Part shown: piece after piece, positions 11,749 through 22,492 of the stretch | Numbering within the stretch: the stretch's first letter is position 1 | Layout: the number at the start of each line of letters is the position of its first letter | DNA from: Verticillium longisporum | Lineage: Eukaryota > Ascomycota > Sordariomycetes > Glomerellales > Plectosphaerellaceae | Length of the DNA: 64,000 nucleotides | Reading direction: 5' to 3' | NCBI GenBank assembly: GCA_019188255.1 | Contig: JAETXT010000006.1 | Location: forward strand, 1 to 64,000 | Notes under the pieces: generated by a model | What the model saw: only the letters and a program-made list of their open reading frames with translations | The model's database searches: none | Told to the model about the DNA's origin: nothing | Made by a program: the position numbers and the translations under genes

Positions 11749-13149
11749 ATGGCAGAATATCGGAATACACGAGTGTCCATCATCGGGGCCGGTAAGCCAG
11801 CCAGCAAGTCTAAAAGTTGATCCTTTCTAAGTCGAGCAGGAATGGGCGGTCTTACTGCCGCACTCGCTTTTGCCAGAAAGGGATTTAGACGAATCGATGT
11901 TTACGAAAACGCGCCTGCGCTCGGATTCGTTGGAGCTGGCATTCAAATTGCACCCAATCTGATCCGCGTCCTCGATAGGCTCGACATATGGCAGAACTCC
12001 GCTATCGCACGTGAGGCAACAAACGTCAAGGAAGTATTAGTCCTTGACGGTCCAACGAATGGCGAGCTAGCTCGGGTACCGATGATAGATGTCGGCCAGA
12101 AGTACGGATACGCACACCATGCCGGCCATCGTGCTTCACTGGCTGGCGGTATTTATGATGCCGCCAAGGCTGAGCCTGCAGTGCACTTTCACTTTGGCCA
12201 CACGTTCGAAGCCGTTTCGTCATTCGGGCCTGGCCCTGTTCACTTTGTTGTGAAAGACGAAGGCGAGGTTCGCCAGTTTCTCCAGACCGACATTCTGGTT
12301 GGAGCCGATGGGATTAAATCTGCTGTTCGGGACTCTTTGCTTAGCGGGCTTGATCTCTCAGCAGAGTCTGAGGAAACTGGAACCTCAGCCTACCGCATTC
12401 TGGTTGATCGCGAACAAATGGTCGCTGACCCAGAGTTGCTTTCTCTGATCGACAGCGACGTTGTGCGACGATGGACCGGACCAAGAAGACACCTCATTGC
12501 GTATCCCGTTCACAACCACACGATATATAATATCGCCACGACGCAGCCCGATGTGAACTTTGCGGGTCCGACCAATACGGCTTGGTCGACCAAGGGTGAC
12601 AAGACAGCCATGAAGGCTGTATTTGCAGACTTTTGTCCCCTCGTCCAGAAGCTTCTTGATCTCGCGCCCGAGGGTGACGTTGTCGAATGGCGATTGCGCA
12701 GCCACAAGCCTTTGGGTACCTGGACTCGTGGAGCGGTTGCGTTGTTAGGAGATGCTTGCCATCCAACGCTACCACATGTAGCTCAAGGGGCTGCCATGGC
12801 CATCGAGGATGCGGCCTGCTTGGCAGAGATTGTGTCTCTGGGCCTGGGTACCCGTTTTGACTCTGAGACAATCCCTCGCTCCTTGAAGGCTTACGAGCGC
12901 CTCAGGAAGCCTCGAACTTCAACCATTGTGAACCTAGCCGCTGCCTCAGCTCGGTCGCTCCATCTGCAAGATGGGGAAGCAAAGAGGGAGAGAGATCGAC
13001 AATTTGCGGCTGCCAAGACTAAAGGAGCTCCCGTGCCAGATAAGTGGGTGAGCCCAGAAGTTCAACAGATGGTTTACGGCCATGATTGCGTGCAGGACGC
13101 TCGAGAGAGGTTTGCTGGACTTTTTCGCGGCCATGACAGCCGTCTGTGA
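11749..13149 (+). CDS. FAD-dependent aromatic monooxygenase, salicylate-hydroxylase-like (PTS1)
   Basis: Flavoprotein hydroxylase of the salicylate/6-hydroxynicotinate 3-hydroxylase family, using NAD(P)H and oxygen to hydroxylate (often with decarboxylation) an aromatic ring. One intron (11792-11839) precedes the main exon; 450 residues. The start ATG at 11749 lies in ACCATGG. Motifs: the GxGxxG dinucleotide fold VSIIGAGMGGL near residue 10, the DG motif LVGADGIKS, and the second FAD motif VALLGDACHPTLPHVAQG. It ends in SRL, a PTS1, which is unusual for this family (usually cytosolic, known of the family) and matches its neighbours. Divergent from the Fox2-type gene and convergent with the aldehyde dehydrogenase. 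Confidence 0.87.
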
Positions 13150-13875
13150 GAGCTGAATGTTGATTCTACAACATGTATTGTCGAGGAGGCTGAATTGTTT
13201 AATCACAAAAGAAATTATCAGAAGGCAGCTGCGGGGGACTCTGAAATGAGAGGCTGAGCGAGCTCACCGGGTTAAGGATGCTACAGTGACATGTACATCA
13301 CGGCTGTGGTCGATCCTTACAGCTTCTGAGGTTGGGCTTTCACATGTCTTCTTAACCCGTCCCTACATATTGACTGTGATACCGGCGTTATGAGAGCCCT
13401 TCACTTTCTCCATAAGCATGTTATGACATCCTAGGCAGATTGCTGTCATGGCGGCCAACAGGTAGACCGATATGTTGCAATTATCGTGTCTTACATCACA
13501 TTTTGACTTCACATATCAGAATTTGACCATGAAGAAGCGTCTTTACATCTTTCGGGTGCCGACAAAAATACTGCGTGCTGCATGGACTCCTTCAAGCAAT
13601 CTGGTCCATCAACACTATCGCTCAAAACTAATGGGTTGCTTTCATGTTCCCTTTTAGGAAAGCATGTGTTCCTCAAACCCAAGCCAGTGATTTGGTCGTG
13701 ATGGGTTATGCGAACAGGGTGCAGATATGAGACGGTGTGTATCCTAGTCACGACGAAGACGCCGCTCAAACTTGCTCAAGATTCCTAACGATGATTGAAT
13801 AGGACCTGGAAAGGTACAGGTACCGCGAGATTCTTCTTATAGAGGTCCCGGAGTATGAACCTCAACGACAGACCA
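13150..13875. other. Convergent intergenic region, no gene seen
   Basis: 726 bp between the 3' ends of the monooxygenase and aldehyde dehydrogenase genes. Only short unsupported frames occur; no repeat or RNA gene was recognised. Confidence 0.6.
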
Positions 13876-15486
13876 TTACAATTTGGCTCCTACAGGCGCC
13901 TTGTAAAGATGGATCATCTTTGGGTTGAGAAACACAAAGAGACCTTGTCTTCCACCCTCTCCACCAATACCCGACTCCTTGTGACCGGCCATATAGGCCT
14001 GTGGAAGGGGTTTCTCGAAACTGTTAATCCAGACAGTACCGGCCTCGATGCGAGATGCGAGATGATGAGCGCGCACAAGGTCCTTCGACCATACAGCACC
14101 TCCAAGTCCAGTGGTGGTGTCATTGACTCTCGAAATGAGGTCGTCTTCGTCTGACCACTTCATGACTGGAACTATGGGTCCTGAAAAATGTCAGACATGT
14201 CTCTAATAAATGGCTACCGTAGCTTACCAAACGCCTCCACTTGTACAACGACTGAAGAGTCAGGAGGGCACTCGACGATGGCAGGAGGGATTATAAAGCT
14301 GGAGCTGTCCAGCTTCTTCTGCCCTCCCAAGGCAAATTTATAGCCGTTGCGGGTGGCGTCGTCTGAAATCGAGTTGACTATTTTGTATTGCATATCGTTT
14401 TGTACGGGGCCAAGCATCACTCCTTCAGTGGAAGGAGGTCCAACTTTCCAAGATGCAACTGTTTCGACAAACTTTTTGAGGAACGAGTCGTAGACATCTT
14501 CGTGCACGTAGATGCGCTTGCTAGCCACACAGAGCTGGCCCGAGTTAAAAAACGAACCAAGGGCAACCTCTGGTGCTGTGATATCAACATCGACGTCCGG
14601 GCAAATGATGCTTGCACTGTTGCCGCCAAGTTCGAGGGTAATATTCTTCAAAGTCTTGCTGGCCGATTGCATAATCTTTTTACCTGTTGCTGTGGACCCG
14701 GTGAAACTGATCTTTTGGATGCCTGGGTGGTCGCAGATCATAGGCCCTAGTTCTGGTCCTCCATTCAATGCCTGCAACACTCCAGGTGGGAAGATGTGGG
14801 ACACGATCTCTGTGAACTTAACAATGCTGTAGGGCGTATATGGCGAGGGTTTAGTGATCACACAATTCCCCGTGACCAGAGCTGGGGCAATTTTTGAGAG
14901 GCCCAAGACAAGGGGGAAGTTCCATGGGCATATGGCGCCGACCACGCCGACTGGGGCGTGATGCAGTGTTAGACGTAGTTCGGCGTCATCCTGTACTATC
15001 TCAGGCATTGGTTCTTCCATATCGGCTGCTTTGTTTCAGTCCAGTACAAAAGCTCGGTGAACATTGCACTTTACCGTAATAATCGATATACCGCAGACCG
15101 TGAGCCACCTCTAAATCAGCAAATTGCGGTGGCTTTCCTCCTTCGGATGAAATCAGTTTGGCCATGGATTCCCTGTTCTCCTGCAGCAACGCTCTGGCCT
15201 GCCGAAGGCAAGCCTGTCGTTGTTTCCAGGGAGTCTGTGACCATTTGAGAAACGCTGCCTGAGCTGAGGTAACGGCATCATCGAGGTCTTGAGCAGATGC
15301 GACGGGAATGTCCCACAGGGGCTTGCGAGTGGAAGGATCAGTTCCGTGGCTCACGGTTTTGCCTGTGCGTGGCGCGCCAGCAATAATATTGCGATATGTA
15401 GAAAAATCGGCGCTCATCTTGACTGGTGTCGAATATGCAAATCCAGAGTCATGAACTGTAGATGGAATTCCGTATGAGGTCTTCAT
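13876..15486 (-). CDS. NAD(P)-dependent aldehyde dehydrogenase (PTS1)
   Basis: Oxidises an aldehyde to the acid. Three exons with introns at 15029-15074 and 14181-14227 give 505 residues from the ATG at 15486, or 482 from a second in-frame ATG at 15417 (MSADFSTY), which is closer to the usual family length. Conserved elements are present: PWNFPL, FTGSTATGKK (cofactor site), the catalytic Glu in LELGG, and the catalytic Cys in NSGQLCVASKR. The C-terminus is AKL, a PTS1, uncommon in this family. It may oxidise an aromatic aldehyde released or fed into the neighbouring pathway (inference). The promoter holds the shared 12-mer about 80 bp upstream. Confidence 0.9.
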
Positions 15487-16159
15487 TTTCAGCAGTCAAA
15501 CGCTCATGAGCTATCCCACATGAAATGACCCGGCCTCCGTGGGGAACCCCACATCATGCACTGCCTCCACGATCCCACCTCACAATCAGCAGCGCTGGTT
15601 ATTTCGGTTAGAATTTCGTCACAGTCGGCCCCACATGAATGAACATCTGCCATGATAATGAACCCATCCACCTCCTCCTCTGCGCTCCCCTGCCGAGGAA
15701 GGCAGGCATGACGTTGCTGGGACCTACCGCCGACTACTAGCTCACCTGCCAACTGCGGGGAATAGATCGTAGAATCGTCGGTGGTCCACCACGGTGCCAC
15801 CACAGTATCTGGGGTTTAGTCACGTCATCTTCTCCATGTGGGAAGAGCTGGAGTAAGATTTCCCCACCGATCCTTACTCTGATTCATCTTCCTGCAGTCT
15901 GTCGCGGGGCGGCCTCGGGTAGAGGTAAAAGGATGCAGGGAAATAGATTCTTATTGTTCATGCAAGTCGAAAGCTTACCCCAATGAGAGTCATCACCTTT
16001 ACTACCAATGCCACACGAGCAAACCACCTCTCAACATTTTGTTAAAGCTGTGCATTATACTGTTGTTCGATGGGAAAGTGGAGGCTTTGCGTTATAGAAT
16101 TAGAGATTTATGGACTGGATGCTGTCAACATAATTGCCTAGTTAATCAATTACAATCCG
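15487..16159 (-). promoter_or_regulatory. Aldehyde dehydrogenase promoter; 3' region of next gene
   Basis: 673 bp with no gene. CTCCACGATCCC at 15565-15576 is the third copy of the cluster 12-mer. A short palindromic GTGGGGAACCCCAC lies at 15539-15552, further CCCCAC at 15629-15634 and 15862-15867, and TGCCGA at 15691-15696. The dense GTGGGG/CCCCAC content fits CreA-type carbon repression (inference). Confidence 0.5.
15565..15576 (+). promoter_or_regulatory. Shared cluster motif CTCCACGATCCC, copy 3
   Basis: Copy 78 bp upstream of the aldehyde dehydrogenase ATG, in the opposite orientation relative to the gene it precedes. Confidence 0.5.
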
Positions 16160-17895
16160 TCATGAGTTCTGCCCGATATCGAGCTTGAAACCACCTAAGC
16201 ATCCTGTCTGGAAGAGCCCCTCCGGATCATATTTCTTGCTGACATCTTGCAAAAACCGCAAGTTGTTCTTCCCGTACCCTTGCAATGGATTCTGCCACTC
16301 GGCCGCATAATTCGAAAAACGATACGGGTGATCTGTGCCGTTCGCAGCCGCAAATTCCTCGATGCGCGAAATAGTCCGGCGTACGGCACCTGTGACGGCC
16401 TCGTCGTCCTCGGCTGTTCCCCAATTGACGGCGAAGCTGATAATGACAAGAGGCTCCTGGCATTCCTCAAGGCCCAGCACATTGGGATCGCCCTTATTTA
16501 TCCACTGAGGAAGCACCATCTGCGTGATGTAGATGAACATGCAGTTCTTGACATGCTTGATAGAAGGAGTGGCGTCACTGAAGATCTGTCGCACAGCTAA
16601 CAGTGTCGCAAGGTCGCTCTTGATTGTTGTGGTTCCAAAAGCATTGCGGTCGTCAGTGACAGATAAGGAGCCCAGCGTCATGACGGAATCATGGAGTGAT
16701 TCATTTTTAGACGTGTTTTGGAAACGCCACAACGAGTGAAGAGGAGACTTTTTCCAGTACTCCGGCCAATCGTTGTTGTTGTTGTTGTTGTTGTTGTTGT
16801 CTGACGGTTTCGTATAGACCATGTGGCAGAAATGCATCTTGATGCCCAGGTTTGTGATGTACGAGAGCGACAGGATAGGCGTCGAAGCGTGCTCATCGAA
16901 CATGCCAGGCTTGCCTGACATGGCGCGTTCTCCATGTTCGTAGAAAGCTGTAATTGCGCGAGTACTGAGAAATCCAGGAGTCGCAAAAGTTCCAGTCCAA
17001 ATGTGTTTGGGTGCGGGGAAGCTACGCAACGTGAATTGAGAGACGACACCAAAGTTGTTGCCACCGCCCTTGAGTGATCGCCATAGATCGGCATTCTCGT
17101 CCGCCGAGGCGGTGACGATGCTACCATCGGCGAGCACGACCTGATAGCTAATCACGTTGTTGCATATCATCCCGAATTTGGGTGACCAGAATGATAGACC
17201 ACCTTTCATTTGTATAAGCCACAAGATGCTTGGGACAACGAATATCAGAGAAGATCAATTTGCCACTTACCTTGCAATGTTGACCCTCCAACCCCCACGG
17301 GTGAGGACCTGCCACCGACGACTCCTAGTCCCCTTGCCTCCAAAACTCGGTACACGTCTCGCCAGTAAGCACCTGCGCCGACGACGACACTTGACCCATC
17401 GGCGGAAGGCTTTATATCGCAAAGCAGCGACAGATCAAGAATGACGCCATCTTTCACGCCCGAAATGCCTGTAGCAGGGTTGGCTCCGCCCGCTCGTACG
17501 GCGAAAAGGCCTTGGCCGACAGTTGTTGGGTCATTGGCTCTAATGCTGTGCTCTCGACGGAGGTGAGTCAATGCCAGGCTGAGTTCTTGCTCATCCTTTC
17601 GCTTGACGATGCACGCTGGGATGATGTCTCGGTTCTGTGAGGAAAACCAAACTTTCAGAGAAGCGTTGAATGCAAGCACATCTGTCGGGAGGATGAGACT
17701 ATTAGGAAGTGCGATGGCCAGGTCTCGGATATACTTGGCAGGCTCCGGATGAATAATTATCGTTTGCGGCTCATTGATCTCCCGTGATTTGTCCGATTCT
17801 GCAGTTGACGAGAACCACCGTCGGTACAGAAAGGTAACGGGAATCAATACGGCTAGCGTGGTGCTCGCAAAAATGATGAGTGTGTTCGAGTCCAT
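16160..17895 (-). CDS. Membrane-anchored BBE-like FAD-linked oxidoreductase
   Basis: FAD_binding_4/berberine-bridge-type oxidase, which couples substrate oxidation to oxygen reduction. Two exons (intron 17203-17270) give 555 residues from the ATG at 17895. The N-terminus has a hydrophobic segment (residues about 5-24, LIIFASTTLAVLIPVTFLY) followed by Arg residues, suggesting a signal anchor. The FAD domain includes VRAGGANPATG, where family members commonly have RSGGH, so the His used for covalent flavin linkage is Ala here. ICNNVISYQVVLADGSIV and the GGGNNFGVVSQF motif are typical. Nine consecutive Asn residues come from a (GTT)n tract at 16772-16800. No PTS is seen; it may lie at the edge of the cluster or outside it. 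Confidence 0.82.
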
Positions 17896-18667
17896 GGCGC
17901 TGTGGTCGGTCAATTGAAAGTCTTTGTGTCGCATGCCGATGATATTCAGCGTAATGAGGTACTTAACCTTATGGCGGGAGCCCCTTTCGATAAATTTAGC
18001 ATCATTTTACTGGATCTGCAGACAACGAGATTTGGATCCGAAATGAGTTAGTGCTGACATCTCGATTATCAGGGGTTATGCGGGCCTGTGATGATAGAAG
18101 TAGCAGGGATCTGGAATCCTTCACAATAAAAATGGCACACAGCCAGCGACCGACACGACAGTCGGAAGCATTCGGGCTGCAGGTAAAAAAAGTCCGTACC
18201 GGAAACACTTTAGCTTAACACATTCGTATCGTCTTTGGCTTCCTGTGCATTTTTGCCTCCAGCGGCGTTTCTTTGCAGTCACTTGCCTAGACAGCAATTT
18301 GAACCCCTCTGCCGGAGAGGCTTGTGGGGTGGACAAGTCCTTTGTCTTGTTCATGGGATGATTACCTCCTCGAGCAAAGCATCACCCTCATAATCCTTTC
18401 TCATCCTCGATTTATTTCTGTGCTATTCATCCACAGGGCTGGAAGATGCTGTATAGGACAGCGGTAGAAAACGATATATCCCAGTGGCCCGGTTGCATTC
18501 CCTGGCTGATTAATGCAGCATTTCAGGATTCTGCTCATCTTCGCACCTTGCTTATAAGTCCAAATCTTCTTCTATCTTATAGTGAGTTGGGTTGAGATCC
18601 CATAAATCGTTTAACTTTAGCCCTGAGTTCCAGATTCGAGGGGCCTTAATTCTTTAGGAGGTAAGTC
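17896..18667. other. Promoter-side intergenic region, no gene seen
   Basis: 772 bp upstream of the BBE-like gene up to the inverted-repeat element. One TGCCGA (17934-17939) and one GTGGGG (18324-18329) occur; no supported reading frame. Confidence 0.5.
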
Positions 18668-19496
18668 ACTGTTAGGAGACCCCTGCGGAGCCACGGCATA
18701 GGGTGGCTAGTCAGGGGGCTAAGGGCTACGAGCACGTATATATAAGGACTGCGGAGGGCCCTCCAAGCTGCAGAGGGCTAGAATTTAGATATATTCCGAC
18801 CCCCTACCGATATTCTAAACCGTTGCGGACTACGTATAGAAGACCTCTTCACTCTGCTCTAAATCAAGCACTAATAGTCACCTATACCAAGTTTCTCATG
18901 CCTTTATATAAGAAACTGCGCCCCTTCCAGCTCGCATAATGCTTTACATTATGAATGCCGTGCTCTTGTCGGGACTTGTCTACATTCCGTCTTATAAGAG
19001 GTAAATATACTAGTCACCATAATTTCAAGCGCCACTTTTGCTGCAGTCGATCAAGTAAGCTTATAGGCATCTGAAAACACCCGAGTCATATATTAGTGTT
19101 AGATCCCAGACATAGATTCGACTTTAGTAAACCTTTTACTAAGTTATCCTGAATGACTAACTTTCAGCTACAAAAGTGACATACCATCCGCCATTTTCGA
19201 GAAGCCTCATCACTTTATAAACTTAAGGCTTCAGGTAAGATATCTATACATCATGAACTGCAATGCCACCTTGTAGGTCTCAGCGTAATTGTCAGTGCTT
19301 GATTTGGAGCAGAGTGGAGAGGTCTTCCACACGTGGTCCGCAGGCAATAGGTAATAGGTATGGGGTCGGAATACATCTGAATTCTGGCCCTCCGCAGCTT
19401 GGAGGGCCCTCCGCGGTCCTTATATATACGTTCTCGTGGCCCTTAGCCCCTGACTAGCCCCCCCTGTGCCGTGGCTCAGCAGGGTCTCCTGACAGT
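18668..19496. mobile_element. Non-autonomous element with about 212-bp terminal inverted repeats
   Basis: The left arm (18668-18879) is the reverse complement of the right arm (19286-19496) with scattered, mostly transition, differences. Termini read ACTGTTAGGAGACC and the complement of GGTCTCCTGACAGT. The inner 400 bp have no coding capacity. The structure is that of a long-TIR MITE or foldback element. No target-site duplication was found, so the superfamily is unassigned. The mismatches are largely C/T and G/A, consistent with RIP or deamination. Confidence 0.75.
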
Positions 19497-19957
19497 AATG
19501 ATGGAGAGCTTTCAACTCACGACGATTCGTTGTGAATCGTACACAGGCCTCCGTGACAGCCCCCACCCAGCGGTAATCTTCCGGTTGGTTGGATAGAAGG
19601 TATTATGAACAACGTAAGTATCTACTAAAGAGGAATGGTCGCATGAGCTTGACAAACCAGATGCAGGCATTCCAAATACGCCTATAGGGGAGGTTCGCCG
19701 ATTATAGTATGAGGGAGGAGTCCAACAAACACTAACAAACGTTCATCGCAATCGGAATCTGCTTTCACCTGTTAGTCCACCAATATGCATGGTCATGTGA
19801 CTATTCCGTGTTAGGGGCCAAGAACTATTTTGATCATCATGCAGTCCAACGAAATGGGTCCCTTGACCAGTCCCGCGGTTGAACCACTATATCACCACAC
19901 TTCTACTCGACTCGATACCGATCGCACTCACTATTGTATCTTAACGGTGTAAGGAAA
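19497..19957. other. Region upstream of the HET gene, no gene seen
   Basis: 461 bp between the inverted-repeat element and the first ATG of the HET gene; probably its promoter. No motif stands out. Confidence 0.5.
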
Positions 19958-22492
19958 ATGCCTAACTACGTCTACGAACTTTGGGCTGATGGCCACATCA
20001 GGCTGATCGAACTATACCTAGGTCTTCCCACTGATGACATTCAGCTGAGCATCCACCATGTTGCCCTGACGCCGTCCGACCTACCACCGAGACTCAGTTT
20101 GCGACACCTCGCGGAAAGGCTACCCGAAGGCTGGAAGGCCCATGAGGATATGTCAGGTAGACTTTTCTTTCTCCATGACGATAGCAGAGGCAAACCCATA
20201 TCGCAGTGGGCGCACCCAGATCCAGACTTTGATCTGAACCCCTACCAAAAATTCCCTCAGTCCCAGTACGATCCAAGCTTCGAAGCACTATCCTACACAT
20301 GGGGCTCTGCTAATAATTCGGAATGCATCAGAGTGATCTCACGAGACCACTGCCTCAAACAGAGCAGCTTCCGCGCGCTCTATATCTAGGCTTAGGAATA
20401 CCTAAAGATTTTGACCTATTAGGCACCTAGAAGCTTAGCTTAAAAACCCAAAGCCTAGAAAACCTAGTACTCTACTACCTATTTAGGTTTTTAAGCTAAA
20501 ATAGGTTACCTAGAAAAAAACCTAAACCTAAATAGGTAATAGGGTCCAGGTTATTTTAGGTTATATAATATAGTAATATTATTATATATATAATAGAGTA
20601 GCTTATACCCTATCTTAATACTTTATACTTTATCTTAATGCTTTATTAATTAGATATCCTAACAACTAAAATCAAGTACGGGTATTCCTAAGCCTATCTA
20701 TATCCGTCCAAATTTGGCCTCTGCACTGCGCCGTTTGCAATATGAGAATAGACCCTGCACGCTCTGGGTCGACGCCATTTGCATCAATCGGCAAGATATC
20801 GATGAGGTCGATGCACAGGTCAAAAGAGCGGCCACTATGTACAAGGAAGCGATGCGAGTCATGATTTGGCTTGGGCCTTCTTCGCATGACAGTGCACTAG
20901 CAATGCACGCCCTCAGCAACCTTGGGGCTCAAGTGATAGTGACGGCCGATTCGTGGATTTGCAGCGCACCTGGTGCCACAGAAGCGGATTGGCACGACAG
21001 AAACGTCCTGCAACCGTACGATAAGGCAACCTGGTTGGCTATCGATTCGTTACTGAAGCGTGCCTGGTTCAGTCGCATTTGGATTGTGCAGGAACTCCAC
21101 CTCGCAAAGAATGCAGTGTTTCTGTGCGGCAGGGATGAAATGACCCGCGAGGCATTCGGGCATTCTGTCATCACTCTGAAGATGAAACATGAACTTGACC
21201 TAGCATTGTCACGAGACACGTTGGATCCTGTCTGCGGCCTGGCCATACCCATTCGCTCAAATACCCCCTCGTACTACATCTTGAGACGTACTTCACGCGG
21301 CAATTGTACGAACGACAAAGATGCCATATATGGCGCCCTGGGATTATTTCCAGCCCGTCTTAGACAGAAGATCTCTGTCAAATACAAGCTTTCTACTCCA
21401 GAGGTGTTTGCTGCCTTTGTCAAGTCTCACATTGAGGCTTATGAGCGCCTCGAACTGCTACGAATGTGCAATTCCTATGCACGACGGCTCGGTATGCCAA
21501 GCTGGGTACCTAACTTTCCTTCGCTAGACTCAACCAGCTCAAGTCTAGGAAACTGGCACTTCTGCTCAGGGTACTCAAGATGCCAAGTTGAAGTTCGGGG
21601 TGTTAACCTCCACGTCACTGGGGTACAAGCTGCAGCTATCCAGACTGTCGGTAGGGTTGTCCCCGACTCCGGAGAAGGTAATCCTTATTCCATTTACGAT
21701 ACTTTAAGTACTGTCAGAGAACTGCAGAGAGATTTTGAAGGCATGAAAGCACTTAAACTCTTCGACTTCCTCTGGTTTGACTTTGGCGACTTTTTGTGTA
21801 AAAGGCTGCCCGAAAACATGATTGGCAACCGAGATCAGTTCAAGGATAGCCTTGAGAGGTCGTTTATTTTTTCGGACGCTGAGGTTGATTCGTCTTCGGA
21901 AAAAGCGTTCTCTCAGTGGGAGAACTATTTCTTGAAAATGCTATTGGGAAGAAGGGTGTTAATGACTGCTGACGGGACTTTCGGAATAGGGCCTGCAGAG
22001 ACAGAGAAGGGTGAGTGTCCACTCCTGGGTGATGTTGTTGAACTCCCAAGCTCACCCGGACTTGCCAGGCGACATTGTGGCATGTTTCCTTGGCTGTGAT
22101 AGCCCGGTCTTACTGCGTGAGGTCACCGACCAAAAGTTCGAGGTCATTGGCGAATGCTTGATGCCAGATCTTGCGGAGCTAAATGCTTCCTCGGTGCTGT
22201 TCCAACTCCTTGGGTCGTTCGCTTCTCTATAGATAGTATAGAGGGAGCTGGATTTTACCGGTACTTCAATATCTCTACTTGCGAAACAATCGACCAAGAT
22301 CCACGTCTTCCTCTTTCGCTAGAATTTGAGGTGGTACCAAGGGACCAGTATCTCAGGACGGGCGACGATCCTCTCATTTTTCAACGCTACAGGAACCGTT
22401 CAACTGGAGACGAGACACAATCGGATCCAATACTGACTCCTGAATATCTTAAGGCGGCTGGTGTGCTACTTGTGCAGTTTTGCTTGGTATGA
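19958..22492 (+). pseudogene. HET-domain (heterokaryon incompatibility) protein gene, interrupted by a MITE and frameshifted
   Basis: HET-domain proteins trigger cell death on non-self fusion or act in innate-like responses. The first segment (19958-20386, 143 codons) holds a WW-like stretch (about 55-88: LPEGW at the start, W then P at the end) and the start of the HET domain at FEALSYTWG. A 310-bp element then intervenes. The second segment resumes in register after one copy of the 8-bp target duplication and carries the HET core (LWVDAICINRQD, VMIWLG, AWFSRIWIVQE). A 58-bp intron at 22011-22068 is predicted. Around 22150-22172 the frame slips by one base, after which family-typical C-terminal sequence (PTPWVVRFSID, then QDPRLP) continues to 22492. 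The gene is therefore broken at least once for certain and probably twice. The ATG at 19958 is the first in frame. Confidence 0.82.
20387..20696. mobile_element. 310-bp hAT-type MITE inserted in the HET gene
   Basis: Perfect 16-bp terminal inverted repeats TAGGCTTAGGAATACC / GGTATTCCTAAGCCTA bound an AT-rich non-coding core. The 8-bp sequence TCTATATC is duplicated on both sides (20379-20386 and 20697-20704), as expected for hAT superfamily insertion. Removal of the element plus one duplication leaves the HET reading frame continuous, so the insertion is recent relative to the gene. Confidence 0.9.

Noticed and set aside
20387..20696. The HET insertion as a natural intron
   Set aside because: It has perfect TIRs and an 8-bp duplication and lacks typical intron borders; a MITE explains it fully.
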